A DNA stretch of 64,000 bases from Xestospongia muta (GCA_963693285.1 OY848925.1:4194932-4258931); one strand, 5' to 3'. Counted from the stretch's first letter, positions 49,391 through 62,890 are shown. Program-made: numbers and translations. The notes: generated from the sequence alone by a model not told the origin.

Positions 49391-50849
49391 ATTAAGTTGG
49401 TTGCATGAATTAAGTGATTAATTATACTTGTTGTCTACAAGGAATAAAATAAGGTTCTCTTTGCTAATGTAACAAAATTACTATGGAAATTACCATTCAT
49501 GTACAAAAATAAATTATATAGTTGGACATTTCTCAATTAATTGGTTGAATAAGTTATGCTTTTTTTAAAAAAAGATATTATATATAATAACTTTCACACT
49601 AACAAAACGGTTCGGGTAATCGGATAATTGGATGACAAGATGATGAAGAGAACAATGTTTTTTTATGATTTTTTAGATTTGATTTAGGGTTTAGTAATGT
49701 CATCAATATGATGACGTCACTATATGTCATTTCATTATGATGTCATCATAGTCAAGTTACACCAAGAACCACCAGTAATAATCCATGTACATTTGTGTTC
49801 AGTGGGTATGGTTTAATTTAATTGGTCACCTTTCATAGTCACATACAATACATAACATCTCTAAAAAAGAAAGTACAAACATAATATAAACCTGATGTCA
49901 TTACAAAAGCATAATACTAATATAAAAGTATGTATATGTACATAATACATAAGAAAATTTGGTAATGTTGTAGAGTCATCTTTGTTGATATCTACCTATC
50001 TATTCTATATATTTCAGAAAAGGCAATGGTAACAAGTATAGTAGATAAGTACATTTTAAGTGGTGAAACAAATTGTGAGGATTTCTTTGCATTGCAAAAT
50101 GTCTTCTATGTAGAAAACAAATGAACCCCCATTACGTTAATTCTTTAAGTTATTCTTATATGCTAAAACTTAGTGAGCTTTGCTCAAGGAAACACTTGCA
50201 TTGTCTTCTACTTTTAATAATAAAAACATCTTCATTCTCACAATCTCCTTCTGCAACTATACAATTATTGTCTTAGAACAAAATTTATTTTGCCTCAAAT
50301 GATCATTTGTATTATTTCACATACTACAGGGAATGATATTGTCTTGAGTGATAACCTTTATAGCTGAAAATGACAAAACGTCCCATGTGGCCTGGAACAC
50401 TCTCATTGACAAAACACCATTAATATACAAGTACATACAATTAATATATCTGTAGATACTATTAATATAGCTGTAGATACTATTAATATACCTGTAATTA
50501 TTATTAACTATTAATAATTCTGTCAGTAGATACCATTTGTATACCAGCAGGTGGCATTTAGTATTAGTGGTGTCATAACATATAGTGAAGAGATCAAAAA
50601 CTAGTTTCTTTTTAGATATTAAGAAGTGGCTTTGTATAGTCATAGCAGCAGTACAATAACTACATGACAATAAACAACATAGATTACATAACAAATATAA
50701 TTATCGTTGTTTAGTCTGTAGCCCGATTGTCTATTTAGTAGCAAATTTGTCTCAAATTATAACTTGTCTTCCATCCACACTAAGTTATGAGTGGGGTACA
50801 TAGCGATCTTTTTTTTTTATTCTGGATGAGTGTCTGACTATAATATTAC
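49391..50849. other. Intergenic, no supported gene
   Basis: A 125-codon frame at 50317..50694 (minus) overlaps a short repeat (CTGTAGATACTATTAATATA) and is low-complexity; I see no domain in it. Confidence 0.4.
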
Positions 50850-52190
50850 CTTTAGTAATTGTCAGAGGGGAACCAGCACCCTCCATGGGTGATTCTTCCT
50901 CGACTGTATCAGTATCTGGATGTTCTGCATTAGTATCTGGATGTTCATTAGTAAAGTCAGTAGGAGTTTTAATTGGTGTTATCTAGTACAAAAGTGTCAA
51001 TGGATTTCCAACAACTATAGCACCTGATAGTTCAGTGACAATTGATCCAAATGTCTATGAACTGTTCGACCATAATCTAGTTTCACATAAAATGATGTTG
51101 GCACACTTTTAAATATAATCGTGCTCCTGCTGTCCACTTGGAAACTCCGTTAAACTACTGAAATAAACCTCCTCTCCCTCCTAACATTGTATGTCTATCA
51201 AAATAATTTTTTGTTGTTTCTGATTCTGGTTGACTTTCTCAATTAAATTTGGATGGAGTAGATCATCAAATCAAGAATGGAGAGGCAATCCAAATATCAA
51301 TTCAGTGATCACTAGCTGAATTGATGTTTGAAATGCCTCTATAGGATGAAATGCCTGCTGTCCTGTTATAGGATGAGGTGTAATACGATATCTAAAAAGA
51401 AATCTAGATAAATGTGTTTAATGATTTTTTCATTGCAGCTGATGTGTGCACAACTCTTTCAGCCAAACCAATCATAGCTACATTATAAGAAGTGCCTATC
51501 ATTTACTGTATCCCATTCCCCTTCAAAAACATATCAAATTCCTTACTCACAAATGTATAGAACCATTATCAGTCAATAACCTTTTGGGGACACCAAAAAT
51601 AGAGAAAGTTTGGCGTATATTTTCAATAGTTGATTCTGATATTGTAGAAGTCATAACATGGACTTCTAATCAGGTACCCACAATAATTAGGTACATCTTT
51701 CCTAAGAAAGGACCACAGTTCTGTTGACAATATACATATGTGTACACAATATATATATGTAATACTAATGTAATACTTACATACAATACATAATAATACA
51801 GTTGTCTTAGACTAAAAAACTTTATAACCCATATAATGCAAATCATAATATCTACATCAGGGCTGTGGTTTTACTCTGTAAACACCTGTGTAGCAATTAG
51901 TTAACCAAACACCATTAGAATCATTGGCTGTCACTTCCCTGGGGAGAAATGTTAGTATCACAATTTCGGAGTATGAAAGTTCAGACAGTGAAGTTTGAGA
52001 GGTCAGTCTTCAAATCAGCTTGTAAGTTGACGGTCCACAAACACTGAGCAGCACTGAGTGTTTCTTGCTAGGATCAGCAAGATCCTTAGCCAAAATATAG
52101 TGTCCTAAACGCTTTGCATAAGACCTCCAGCCTTCCTGATTGACCTCAAACTCTTCAATACTGCCTATTCTTGCCATGGATTCAGACAAC
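50850..52190 (-). mobile_element. Ty3/gypsy-type retrotransposon relic
   Basis: Read on the minus strand: a gag-like start at about 52180 (MARIGSIEEFEVNQEGWRSY, HSVLLSVCGPSTYKL), then an integrase-core piece from about 51740 (VMTSTISESTIENIRQTFSI, FGVPKRLLTDNGS, SKEFDMFLKGNGIQ, GLAERVV), a post-core RYRITPHPITGQQAF and a chromodomain-proximal VKLDYGRTVHRHLDQL near 51070. Protease, reverse transcriptase and RNase H are absent, and several stops interrupt it. No LTR pair is obvious. It is an old deleted copy. Confidence 0.75.
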
Positions 52191-52830
52191 CCTCATCCCC
52201 AGTAAATGTCATTAATGTATAAGTGGCTGTATATAGCCATAGCAGCAGTACAATAAGTACATAACAACAAATAACATATTATTAGATTACATAACAAATA
52301 TAATAAAAATGCACTAAAGTGCTTAACCTCGCTGCGGTGCCCAGTGTAAATCTATACTGCAGAGTGCATGTTACACGTACATTTAAGATTGGACAAGGTG
52401 TGGTCAAATAATTGATGGATCACATGATGCACATTGCAAACTGCATAGATACAAATATATATTCTTAACATTACCAATTAAAATGAATGCAAATTATTTG
52501 TACCATGTATATTAAAGTACACAATGCTAAGTAGTACCACTAGTACTGGATACTAGTTAAACAAACAGTTAGTATGTACAGTACCAGTTACTATCATGTA
52601 GTATATTGAGACCAAGTAATTGGGCATACATGAACAAATGAATAATTATTATGTATGCAATGTTACCATTACGTGACAGTCGTATTAACTGGACAGTCTT
52701 AGGGATAACCATATGATAGCCACTGATATTCACCGGTAAGCACCATTACTGTATATGATAACTGCTTGTATTCAATGGTATCTAAAGTTAATCACCAGCT
52801 GTACTAATTAATTATACAACTATTTCTCCT
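52191..52830. other. Spacer with a repeat-end fragment
   Basis: 52313-52370 (GCACTAAAGTGCTTAACCTC) shares its end with the element at 54777. No coding sequence. Confidence 0.4.
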
Positions 52831-52950
52831 ACTTCCTATTTCTTTTGGAACCATAGCAACAACTTATTAATAATTGCTTGAAATAAACGATGTATATAAG
52901 GTTTCTTTGAAGAAATACGGTACATCAATCCTTATAAGTGCAAAGTATAG

Positions 52951-53000
52951 TATAAAAGCGTTCGTATAAGTACACCAGATTTATCAGCTCTACCTATAGC
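52951..53000 (+). promoter_or_regulatory. FReD-E promoter block
   Basis: ATACGGTACATCAATCCTTA and TATAAAA at 52951..52957, 44-50 bp before the ATG, as in the other FReD genes; the sequence further upstream is not shared. Confidence 0.55.
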
Positions 53001-53830
53001 ATGGCAGTTAAAGCATTCATTTTGGTCTCACTCTTTTGTCTCTTCCATTATGTGATTGCTGCTATTGGAGATGACAGTATGTCGCTATTATTTATTAATA
53101 TTATCTTATCTATTTTACTTAGATTGTGTTCCTCGTGACTGTAAGGATATACTAAAACTAAGCAAGCTAAAAAACAAATGTGTCTGCAGTGGTATCTACA
53201 CTATCAAACCTGATAGCAAACCTGCATTTAAGGTATGAAAAATACACATTCATTTAGATTGTAAAGTATTTATTTATTTAGGTTTATTGTGACATGGAAA
53301 CTGATGGTGGTGGTTGGACTGTATTCCAAAGGAGAATGGATGGATCTCAATATTTCTATCTCTACTGGAACAACTATCATTTAGGATTTGGAAAACTCGA
53401 TCAAGAGTTTTGGCTTGGTCTAGACAAAATCCATCGTCTTACCAAATCTAGTAGCAGTCTACGAGTTGACCTTGAAGACTTTGATGGTAACAAGAGGTTT
53501 GCTAAATATTCTGTATTCAGTGTAGCAAATGCTCTAACTCAATACACTCTAACTGTTGGAGGATATGGTGGAAATGCTGGAGATAGTATGTCATATCATA
53601 ATGGAAGGAAGTTCTCCACACGAGACAGAGATAATGATGTTTGGTCTGGACATTGTGCTGTGACATTTAGAGGAGCTTGGTGGTATGGGGCTTGCCATGC
53701 TTCTAATCTTAATGGTCTCTATTTGTTTGGTCCTCACACTTCATATGCTAATGGAGTTAACTGGAAAACCTGGAGGGGCTATCACTACTCCTTGAGATGT
53801 ACAGAGATGAAGTTCAGGCGTAATAATTAG
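53001..53830 (+). CDS. Secreted fibrinogen-related domain protein FReD-E (244 aa)
   Basis: Exons 53001..53076 (signal peptide with [16 protein letters not shown], one codon longer than the sisters), 53123..53232 and 53282..53830, in phase. Domain landmarks: [107 protein letters not shown] and [14 protein letters not shown]. It carries extra cysteines at NKCVCSG and LRCTEMK not found in FReD-B, its closest relative. The calcium-site DRDND is intact. Confidence 0.92.
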
Positions 53831-54776
53831 ACTGGAACTACAATAATGTAGTTAGTACATATTTAAGATTTAGTTTTCCTATACATTTCCTATGCAGAAC
53901 ATCTAACATAACAATTAATATTACTCATTCTTAGGCAATTTTATTTTAAAAAAAACATTTCAATTCATCTAATAATATTTTACATTTCTTAGCACACAAA
54001 TTTAGAACAATTATAATACCATCAGTAATAAAAATAGATTAAGAGGAAAGTGTGAACTACAAGACCTTCATTTATTTTGTTTAAAATTTAAATTAGTCTA
54101 TAGCTAATTATTGTGGATCCTTCATATATGGAGAATAACTTAGTCCACAGTAGTGTTATGAGAAATTCACTGAACATTTACTAGATAGAAGATACATTAT
54201 TTAATGATATCATTGTGTCTGCATTTTACTAAAATATATACTCAGACATCTCAATTTCATTAGTACAGAATTTCCATAGCAGCTCATTATAAATAATGGA
54301 ATTGTCAATGATCGTTTGAACTGCTTATAATACAGGATGAGATGCTGCAAAGTAACAAATATCACATTGCTGTTATAATTAAACTATATTGACAACAATC
54401 ATGTAGTTAATTGTCAAAGTAATGTTTAATATCTATCTAGTTATATATTTAGTTGGAGGAAATAATTATCATGGATGCATCTAAGTGTTTTGCTGTGTCA
54501 TTATATATAAAGGCTATAACCATGAAATTTTCAATAGTTGTTTGTTTAAGTACAAACTATACAGTCCATATATTAATTATTAGAACATTTCAAAGACACA
54601 ACACAATAAAAAGTCATACTATAATACAAATGTTTTTGAGGTAGATTATCAGTGATGTAGTCTGTGAAGATTTTATTTGTTAATCTAATTAAGTGCAAAC
54701 ATATATATACATGTACATTGTAATGAAGAATCCTTAAAGTGTAAGATAACAAATTATAATAAATACAAAAACATCA
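53831..54776. other. Spacer after FReD-E
   Basis: Partly similar to the other FReD 3' flanks; nothing coding recognised. Confidence 0.4.
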
Positions 54777-55475
54777 TGAAAGGCACTAAAGTCCCGAACC
54801 TCACTGCAGTTTCTAAGTTATTTATAAATGCTATGCCAGCTTAGGCCCAGCTATGATGTTGCTAGGTACCATTGCAAGAAAATTTATTAACATTCTAGAA
54901 GGTGTAGTCACATTTATAAATATTTCATATACAAAATTTATTGTAACTTGGAAGATGAAACGTTCTTTGGAAACATCCCGTAGTACAAATATAAATTGAT
55001 ATATTATCTATTAGTAGGAGTTTTTGTAGTGCTTTAAGACGTTTCCTAAATGCATCACTTCGTTTGAAGTTCATGCATGTACAATCTTGAAAACACTTTT
55101 CAGAACTTTTATGACATTTGCTTCGACCAATGGCCTTCAGTCGTGCTTATAGATTGTCTACAACATGATAAAAAATCTCCACATTAAGTTTTTTACTTTT
55201 TGAGAAATGGCACCTTGACTTCTGCAGCCTGAAAATTCTTATGCGAGTGTTAAGCTTTCATTTCGTTTTCCTTGACAACGTTCTTGATACTACCGTTGTA
55301 AAGTCCACACATTTTTCTATTCGTTGCTAAATGTTGGTAGCTGCTAACACTTCGCTTGCCAAGTTATAGCAGTTCAAAAACAATCCCCAGTAACAGGCAG
55401 TGTAGACACACACACACACTGACAGACTACAGTACCCTTGCTATGTGCCCACACACAGCGAAGTTAATTATATGA
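54777..55475 (-). mobile_element. Interspersed repeat element, less AT-rich
   Basis: A 700-bp block whose composition differs from its surroundings. On the minus strand it runs from a TGTGTGTGTGTCTACACTGC region through GCAAGCGAAGTGTTAGCAGC and ends at GAGGTTCGGGACTTTAGTGC. A short piece of the same end occurs at 52313. No ORF of note; it may be a non-coding or SINE-like repeat, orientation uncertain. Confidence 0.45.
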
Positions 55476-56539
55476 CTAATATAATAATTAAAGGAAAAAA
55501 TTACTCTATACAAATTTTTTACAGAAGAGTTTTACTATAAACTTAGCAAGAACTGACGTGTTACAAAGAAGTTAAGAACATCCAGTGCATCAGTCTTCAA
55601 TGGTTGTGGTATAATTTCATTGTGGTCACCTTTCATAGTCACACATAATACCTACATACGTAATAAAGAAAGTACAGACATACTATGAACCTGATATCAT
55701 TACAAAATTATCATACTAACATATAATGTACGTACATGTATCCTTTTGGTTGCATGCACTCTACAAAGTACATTAAAGTGTATGTATTAATTTCATAGTA
55801 ACAGCTTTGGTCCTGCAGCATCTTACCATAATAGTTCTAACAATTATCAACATGAACTGTCAATTCAATAGTACTATTACCACATTAATAATGATGTTTA
55901 CTTTATTGCATCAAATAACTAGCTACATACATGCAACCTGTATAACCAGGTATTGGTTAAATCAAGTAATACTCCCACGCAATATTATAGTTATAATAAT
56001 ATATTTAGACAGTATATGTATAATATAACATTATAATACTCCACCACAATATTATAGTTGTCTTAGCCTTTACAATATATATATATAATTCCAACCATAG
56101 TATCTGCAATAAGAGATGTGGTTCGCTCCATATACACATGCATAGCAAACTAATATTTATTATCTAAAGTTGTTTAGAACATAGGATAAATGTTTGGTAG
56201 CCAATACTAGTGTTTTGTATAGATCATTTTGTTTTTTTTCCTTTAGAGTTGAAAAACTAGAGCTATTAGATATTACTTTCTGATAACCAAGAGGCAGGCA
56301 CTATTTTAAAAATATATACTATAAAACTAATATATATAAATATATATTACAGTCTTTAGAATATATATATAATTCAAACGATAGTATCTGTAATCAGGGC
56401 TGTGGTTTCACACCTTATAGGTAAATAGATGATATTTAGCTTACTATAGCTAAATATGATCTATTGCCCTTAAAATGGTCACTTTTACATACTCATTTTT
56501 TTGTAATTCATCATTAAATTTTTGCCATTACAAAGTATC
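55476..56539. other. AT-rich spacer
   Basis: Contains one more ACAGCTTTGGTCCTGCAGCA motif near 55800. A stretch near 56090-56530 recurs inverted at 58200-58370. No gene. Confidence 0.4.
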
Positions 56540-57440
56540 ACACTAGTATATAATGTACATGTGTGTATACAATATACATATGTAATACTAAAGTAATACT
56601 TACATATAATACACAATAATACAGTTGTGTTAGACTAAAATACTTTAGAGCCATACATAATACAAATCATAGTATCTACATCAGACTCTATAAACACCTG
56701 TGTAGCAATTAGTAAACCAAACACCATTAGAATCCATGTATATTTCAAACCATACTATCAACAATCAGGGCTGCATGTGGATTCACTCTATATTCACATT
56801 TACAGCAAACTAATATTGTAATTTGTCAAGTTTTTGTCATTACAAAGTATCACACTAGCATATAATGTACATGTGTGCACACAATATACAAATGTAATAC
56901 TTATGTAATACTTACATACAATACACAATAATACAGTTGTCTTAGACTAAAAAACTTTAGAACCCATATATAATGCAAATCATAATATCTAAATCAGGGC
57001 TGTGGTTTTACTCTATAAACACCAGTAGCAATTAGTAAACCAAACACCATTAGAATCCATGTATATTTCAAACCATACTATCAACAATCAAGTCTGCAGG
57101 TGGATTCACTCTATATTCACATGTGGATTCACTCTATATTCACATGTACAGCAAACTAATATTGTAATTTATCATTAAGTTTTTGTCATTACAAAGTATC
57201 ACACTAGTATATAATGTACATGTGTGTACACAATATATATATATATAATACTAACATAATACTTACATATAATACACAATAATACAGTTGTGTTAGACTA
57301 AAAGTAGCAATTAGTAAACCAAACACCATTAGAATCCACATTAGAAGCCATGTATATTTCAAACCAAACTATTAACACTCAGGGCTGCATGTGGATTCAC
57401 TGTATAATCACATGTACAGCAAACTGATATTTATTATCTA
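56540..57440. repeat. Tandem-like repeat cluster, about 300-bp unit
   Basis: Three consecutive units share CATTACAAAGTATCACACTA, ACTAATATAATGTACATGTG-like and CAATTAGTAAACCAAACACC. A fourth lies at 51740-51930 next to the gypsy relic. Confidence 0.7.
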
Positions 57441-60080
57441 AGGTTGTCTATAACATGGGATAAAGGTTTGGTAACCAGTACCAGTATTTTTATATATCAT
57501 TTATTTGTTTTTCCTTCAGAATCGAAAAATATCCTATTAGATGTCACTTTCTGATAACCAAGAAGCAAACACTATTTTTAAAATATTTTTAACAAAAATA
57601 TAATTTATAAAACCATCCTATAATTGTTTTGGAAGATACTGACTCCACAGTGAAACATTTGACTAGAGCTACAAAGATTACATAATTAGTAGCAATGTCA
57701 GTGAAAGACTAATAGCTATAAAATGATTGAAATATAGAAGAGCAAACTAATGAAACCTTTCAAGCCTGCTATATGTATTTGTAGTTATAGTATCATACAA
57801 CAACAATATATACTGAAATGGTTTACAAACACAACCCATTAAATATATATATAACACATGGTCCAAAATAATTATAGGACAGTCGAGCATATTAAACATG
57901 CCAGACAGAAAAACATTAGTGAAAGAGCTATTTTCCTTACTTAATTAAGGTATAACTATTACTTAATGTCTTATCTTCTATCATTCAAGCTTTTTCATTG
58001 AGTCATAGTTTTCTCCATCTAACAAATAAAGGGAATGAATGTTGTGGTATTAACAACAAAATGTAAACAAAGATGACTGACAATATGAAAGATAAAAAAT
58101 TAACATTAACAAATCGATGAGCAATTACAGAAGATAAGCATGTATAAGTGATAGCCTTATAGACAATAGGTGACACTTAGGTCATTTATTACACTCATGT
58201 ATATAGTGTGAAACCACAGCCCTGATTACAGATACTATGGTTATATTATATATGGATTCTAAAGGTTTTTATTCAAAGACAACTATAATATTGTATAGGA
58301 GTTATGTAAGTATTACTTTATTATATATTAGTGTGAGACTTTGTAATGACAAAAAGTTGATAATGAAATGAACAGTATAAATGACCACCTCTTACATAAT
58401 AAGAAGACCATATTTAGCTAACATCTGGATTATATTATGTTTGTTCTTTTTTATTTCTTCATATGTATATATTATATGTAACTATGAATGGTTACCAATT
58501 AAATTAACCACACCTGCTGAACATCAATGTATATTGCTTATTATACATGTAGCAAGTAGATTGCTGCATTAAATTTAAACTTCCTTGAACATGTTAGTAT
58601 CTGCTAAGTTTACAGTCATCAATATTAGTAAACTCTATTACAAAAATTTCTTTCCAAATAAAATAAGTTCAATTAGTGCTATTATTCATATAAGGATGTG
58701 GCTGTATTAATTTCTTTATCTTACACTTTAAGCATTCCTAGTTACAAAGTACATATGTTTAAATAGGTTCAATTAGTACTATTATTCATAAAAGGATGTG
58801 GTTGTGTTAATTTGTTATCTTATACTTTAAGAATTCCTAATTACAAAAGGACAGATGTCTGTACTTTAATTAGATTAACTTCTAAATCTTCACAGAATAC
58901 ACCACAGATAATCAACTTTATTAATCTTCAATAAACCTTCTATCACAGTGTGACTCTATTGTATTGCATCTTTTAAATGTGCATGTTATTAAGAAACTTA
59001 CATTAGAAGGAACAATTATTTAGCTGCTGAATTTGAGATAAAGTCTAGACCCTGCGTACACATGAAACATTGTCGTAACATATAGTCCAGACATGTATTA
59101 TCCATTATATATATATATATATTATACGTATATAGTATATACACATGTAAATTATATAACATGTATATTTTAATTATCAAAGATGGTAACTTCCAAGAGC
59201 ACTGACTGACCACCATTGTATATATCAAAACAATTACAACACACACACTACAGAATTAGGCATGACTGATCAATATTTCAAGCTACCACACCTTCTATCA
59301 AGACTTTAGCAATCAATGCTGTCAATGTTTTATATATACTGTAACAGAATCACTATTAAAACAATCTTAAGATGATATTTATAATTATATATAGTTCTAC
59401 TAAACTGTCATACTAATATAATTTATTTCCCTATAATACATAAATTAATACATGTATTATAAATACGTGTATTAAATTTAGTTAGTATATGATGAAGGTT
59501 GTGGTTCAGTTTACAGATAAATAATTTAGACTATAACATCAATATATGGGTTCCTGGTTGCAACAATATATTTTACACTTGATATTACATATCAGTATAT
59601 CTTTAATCCTTACTATAACAGTGATGTTGGTAGTTGGTACTATAAACTGAAGAACTCTGAGCATCAAATTTCAAATAACTGACACCTGTGGCTGTCGCCG
59701 CCCCCAACTATACCACGTGGTTTTCAGTGCTTGTGTAAAGGACGATGTTCAAAGTATGCTATGGAAATCACAGTTAATTGAGGATCTTTCGTGAATAGCT
59801 CAACCACCAGTACCAGATAAAAACTTCAATACTAAAGGTATTTCCTGTCCTGCAATGGTTGATAAAATGTAGGATCATCTAGATGGAATGACACAGATGT
59901 TATTGGGTGTTGTCACTTGTCCCTAGATCCTAAACCTTAAAACTCAATGTGGCATTCCATATACATGACCCAAGATATATTTTGTGTTACTATAATGTGT
60001 TTTACTAGATTCTAGATACATATACTGGTATCTTCACATGTAACCTAATATAGGCTCACGTGATCGATCAGATGTTTAAT
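57441..60080. other. Long intergenic stretch
   Basis: Holds the dispersed repeat shared with the receptor intron (57615-57745), an inverted copy of the 56390 repeat at 58200-58370, and a duplicated 90-bp block (58675-58765 and 58765-58870, GGTTCAATTAGTACTATTAT). No supported gene. Confidence 0.45.
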
Positions 60081-60443
60081 AGGAGGGGAACGTCTATGGA
60101 ACCTGCTGTATATTGTATTTGAACAATGAAATATTAATTACACGTAAAGTCACATTAAGAGGGTGTGTACTGACCACAACTCCCCAAAAAGACTACAGCC
60201 TAAAACAAGTACTTTAACAATGACCTCTTGTTGGACTATAAGGACAAATATCCAAACTTGGATACTGTGTTTTCTATAGCATTTGACAATTCCATGTCTA
60301 CTGGAAGACAAGCATTCATTATGATGTAAAGTAACTAGTCATGTGATTCTAAATATATTGATAACACAATCTGATTGGCTCCATATGAGATCATGCAGAG
60401 CCAAATTTGATCTATAGCAGTTTTTCCAGACGTTCCCCTCCCT
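60081..60443. mobile_element. MITE with GGAGGGGAACGTCT ends
   Basis: Starts AGGAGGGGAACGTCTATGGA and ends with the inverse CCAGACGTTCCCCTCCCT. About 360 bp, non-coding. Confidence 0.6.
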
Positions 60444-62280
60444 TTAAACTTCTGGCCACACAAGACTAAGCCTACTAATACTACGTGTCTCAGTAACCAA
60501 GATGTCTAACATAAAACAGAATTCTTACACACTTTCATTCTATCTGACATCACTGAAAAATCGTGTTCATTTCCATGTACTTAGAAACTAGAGAAATCAG
60601 TGAAATTTTGTGCAACCATATTCTGCCTATGTTATCAGAACTACTTATAATTAATTGAGAAGGTGTAGCTAAATAAATAACATTAATCAATTATTTCTGA
60701 CTAGCATGATTATTGCACTTGATTTTGAGCCATGTTTAAATACCACATTAACCCTATACAAGGAGCCTATAATGACAAAAAGAAAGGAATGTGGAGCTCC
60801 CACATAAAAATGACCGAAATGTCTTAGGTTTTCTCATGCTAGTCAGGTTACACTTTTACTGCCTATATAAGCACAAGTTTATTTTTTCATCGTTTTATTT
60901 TCTGTTGTTTTATGTGAGTTTAAGAGTGACCAATAAAAACTAACTAGCATATAGCAACCACCAACAAATGTTAATTCTCCACCAGGACTTTGAATTGGGC
61001 ATGACTGTTCAAAGCTTCTGAGTTCTGTTACATCTTTGAGCAGTTCCATAACTTTTACCAACTCCCTCAGTCTTCAAAGTTAGCAATAATCCAATCCCAT
61101 ACAATAACAGTAATACATCAAAATAAACTTAAAAACGATTTTTACAACTGTGTTAATTATTTTTATTTATTGTCATTCTAATTAATGTAACACATGAGGA
61201 AAGAGGACATTCTAGCTTGATAGAGTACTGTCAAACTGTTTTATTTGATTTAGGGAAGCTAACTCTGTCTAAAGTTATAAAGGTTGTGTAATTAGTAACC
61301 TGGTCAAGACTACTTAATTTTTCACACTTTAACCATTAACATGAAAACTGATACCAACTCATTTGTGATATAGCCACAAGGGCCAAACTCTAGATAAGGT
61401 GTGGTGTGATAAGAAAGTAAAAGGATGTACCACAGATGCCAATATACTTGATAGTTGTTACAGTGTACAGTATGATGCTGTCCTTTTCATGACATCACAG
61501 TTCTCATATTGAGCCAATATGTCTGTAGTATGATATCACAGGACCATGTCATTTCATGTTTTTTCCCAAGACTTTGAACTACAGGTGTTTAACTACTAGT
61601 TAAATTAACATTTAATTGAAATTTAGAACTATCATTGATACTGTACTTTCTCTAAGGCTGTTATGTCAGTTAAATCTGACCTGTTCACATGTATGGATGT
61701 AACTGACATAAGCTCCCTGGATATAGTTGTCATGTTATAATATTTGTGTTTTGTCATATATGAGGATTCCTGGACACTATAAATTGTAACATCTAGTTCT
61801 TAACAATACTCATTTTCATCAATAGTAATATGTTGTAGAGCGGAGACAGTTGATTGTTGTATAAAATAGTTACTATTTGATTGACAAAACATTGATAGAG
61901 CTACATAAATACCCAATTACTGAAGTTATTTTATTATGAATTAATATACTCAGAAGTGGTTTGTCAAGTCTGTGAATTGATTGTGTTAACATTGAAATCC
62001 CTTTCATCTTTTCATTCAGTTTTAAAAAATTGAAGAGAGGACAGAGTCTACCTTGTTGTGCAGTAGCTGACTGTGATAAAATTAATCAGGGTTTCATTTA
62101 GGGGCGGGGGCATTTGCCTCCCCTTGTCAGAGTCTTGCCCCCCCCCCCCTGGAAATTAGGTTAGCCATTTTTTTCAAGGGGTAATTGAATGTAATGAATA
62201 CAGAACTGAAACTCAACACAAGGAATATACAGTATAAGATAATCTTAGGCTAAACACAAAGAGAATGTACAGATTTTAAC
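60444..62280. other. Intergenic, one doubtful exon
   Basis: A minus-strand frame near 60960-61060 (KVMELLKDVTELRSFEQSCP, IQSPGGELTFVGG) reads like a coding exon but matches nothing I know. A C-rich tract at 62095-62150 (GCCCCCCCCCCCTGG) resembles the repeat at 14755. Confidence 0.35.
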
Positions 62281-62890
62281 CTAAACAACTATTCTTCTAC
62301 TCTTTCTGTTCCATGTATCTACAATGTCTTCAAGGTCACTATCCAGCAAAGTGTCAGGAGATTTAATGGCTATTTCCATAAGGTGTGAAAGACTGGTTTC
62401 ACTTAAACGGTTGCGTAGACGAGTTTTTATTAACTTCATCTGAGAGAAGCTTCTCTCTACAGAAGCAGTAGCAATGGGAATGGACAGACTGATGGTTGCA
62501 AGCGTGTTCAAGTTCGGAAACATACTTTTAAGCATTTCATTTGTTGCTAATTCCTTCAACTGTAACTTCATGTTCTCTTTAGATTGCTTGGCCATAAACT
62601 GACGGAAGGTTTTCCACTCTGTAGTAATGTCAGGGATGATCAATGCTTCCTTTTCCGTTTCTTCACCCTGCAATGTCTCTGCAGGTCTGTCTATGCCATA
62701 ATTGGCAAAAAGTGTGCTAATTGAGTCTTCTCCATAATGGGGACAGATCAAGAGAATCCACTGGAACTTTCCTTGGATCAAATATGCTTAGTGCTGACAA
62801 AACATCTCCAGAAGAAGCTTTCATCTTCTCTACAGCTTTCTTCCAAATGGTAAATGGTTTGGTAACCCATACTCCCCCTGTTCTGATCCC
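62281..62890 (-). mobile_element. hAT/ZNF862-type transposase-like gene, decayed 3' part
   Basis: 62281..62781 encodes HYGEDSISTLFANYGIDRPA, then TEWKTFRQFMAKQSKENMKL, IPIATASVERSFSQMKLIKT and RLRNRLSETSLSHLMEIAIK, the hAT dimerisation region with the VERSFS...RLRN pattern. Just upstream, in another frame, come KMKASSGDVLSALSIFDPRK and VDSLDLSP, so a frameshift near 62750 splits the protein. The rest of the gene is missing where FReD sequence begins at 62920. It belongs to a different hAT group than the relic at 6365. Confidence 0.7.

Noticed and set aside
50317..50694. 125-codon minus-strand ORF
   Set aside because: It spans a short tandem repeat (YINSIY pattern), is low-complexity, and has no splice or domain support.
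51446..51727. 93-codon plus-strand ORF
   Set aside because: Shadow of the gypsy integrase relic, which reads on the minus strand.
60879..61061. 60-codon minus-strand ORF (KVMELLKDVTELRSFE)
   Set aside because: It looks partly coding, but has no clear splice partners or known family, so it is only mentioned within the spacer entry.
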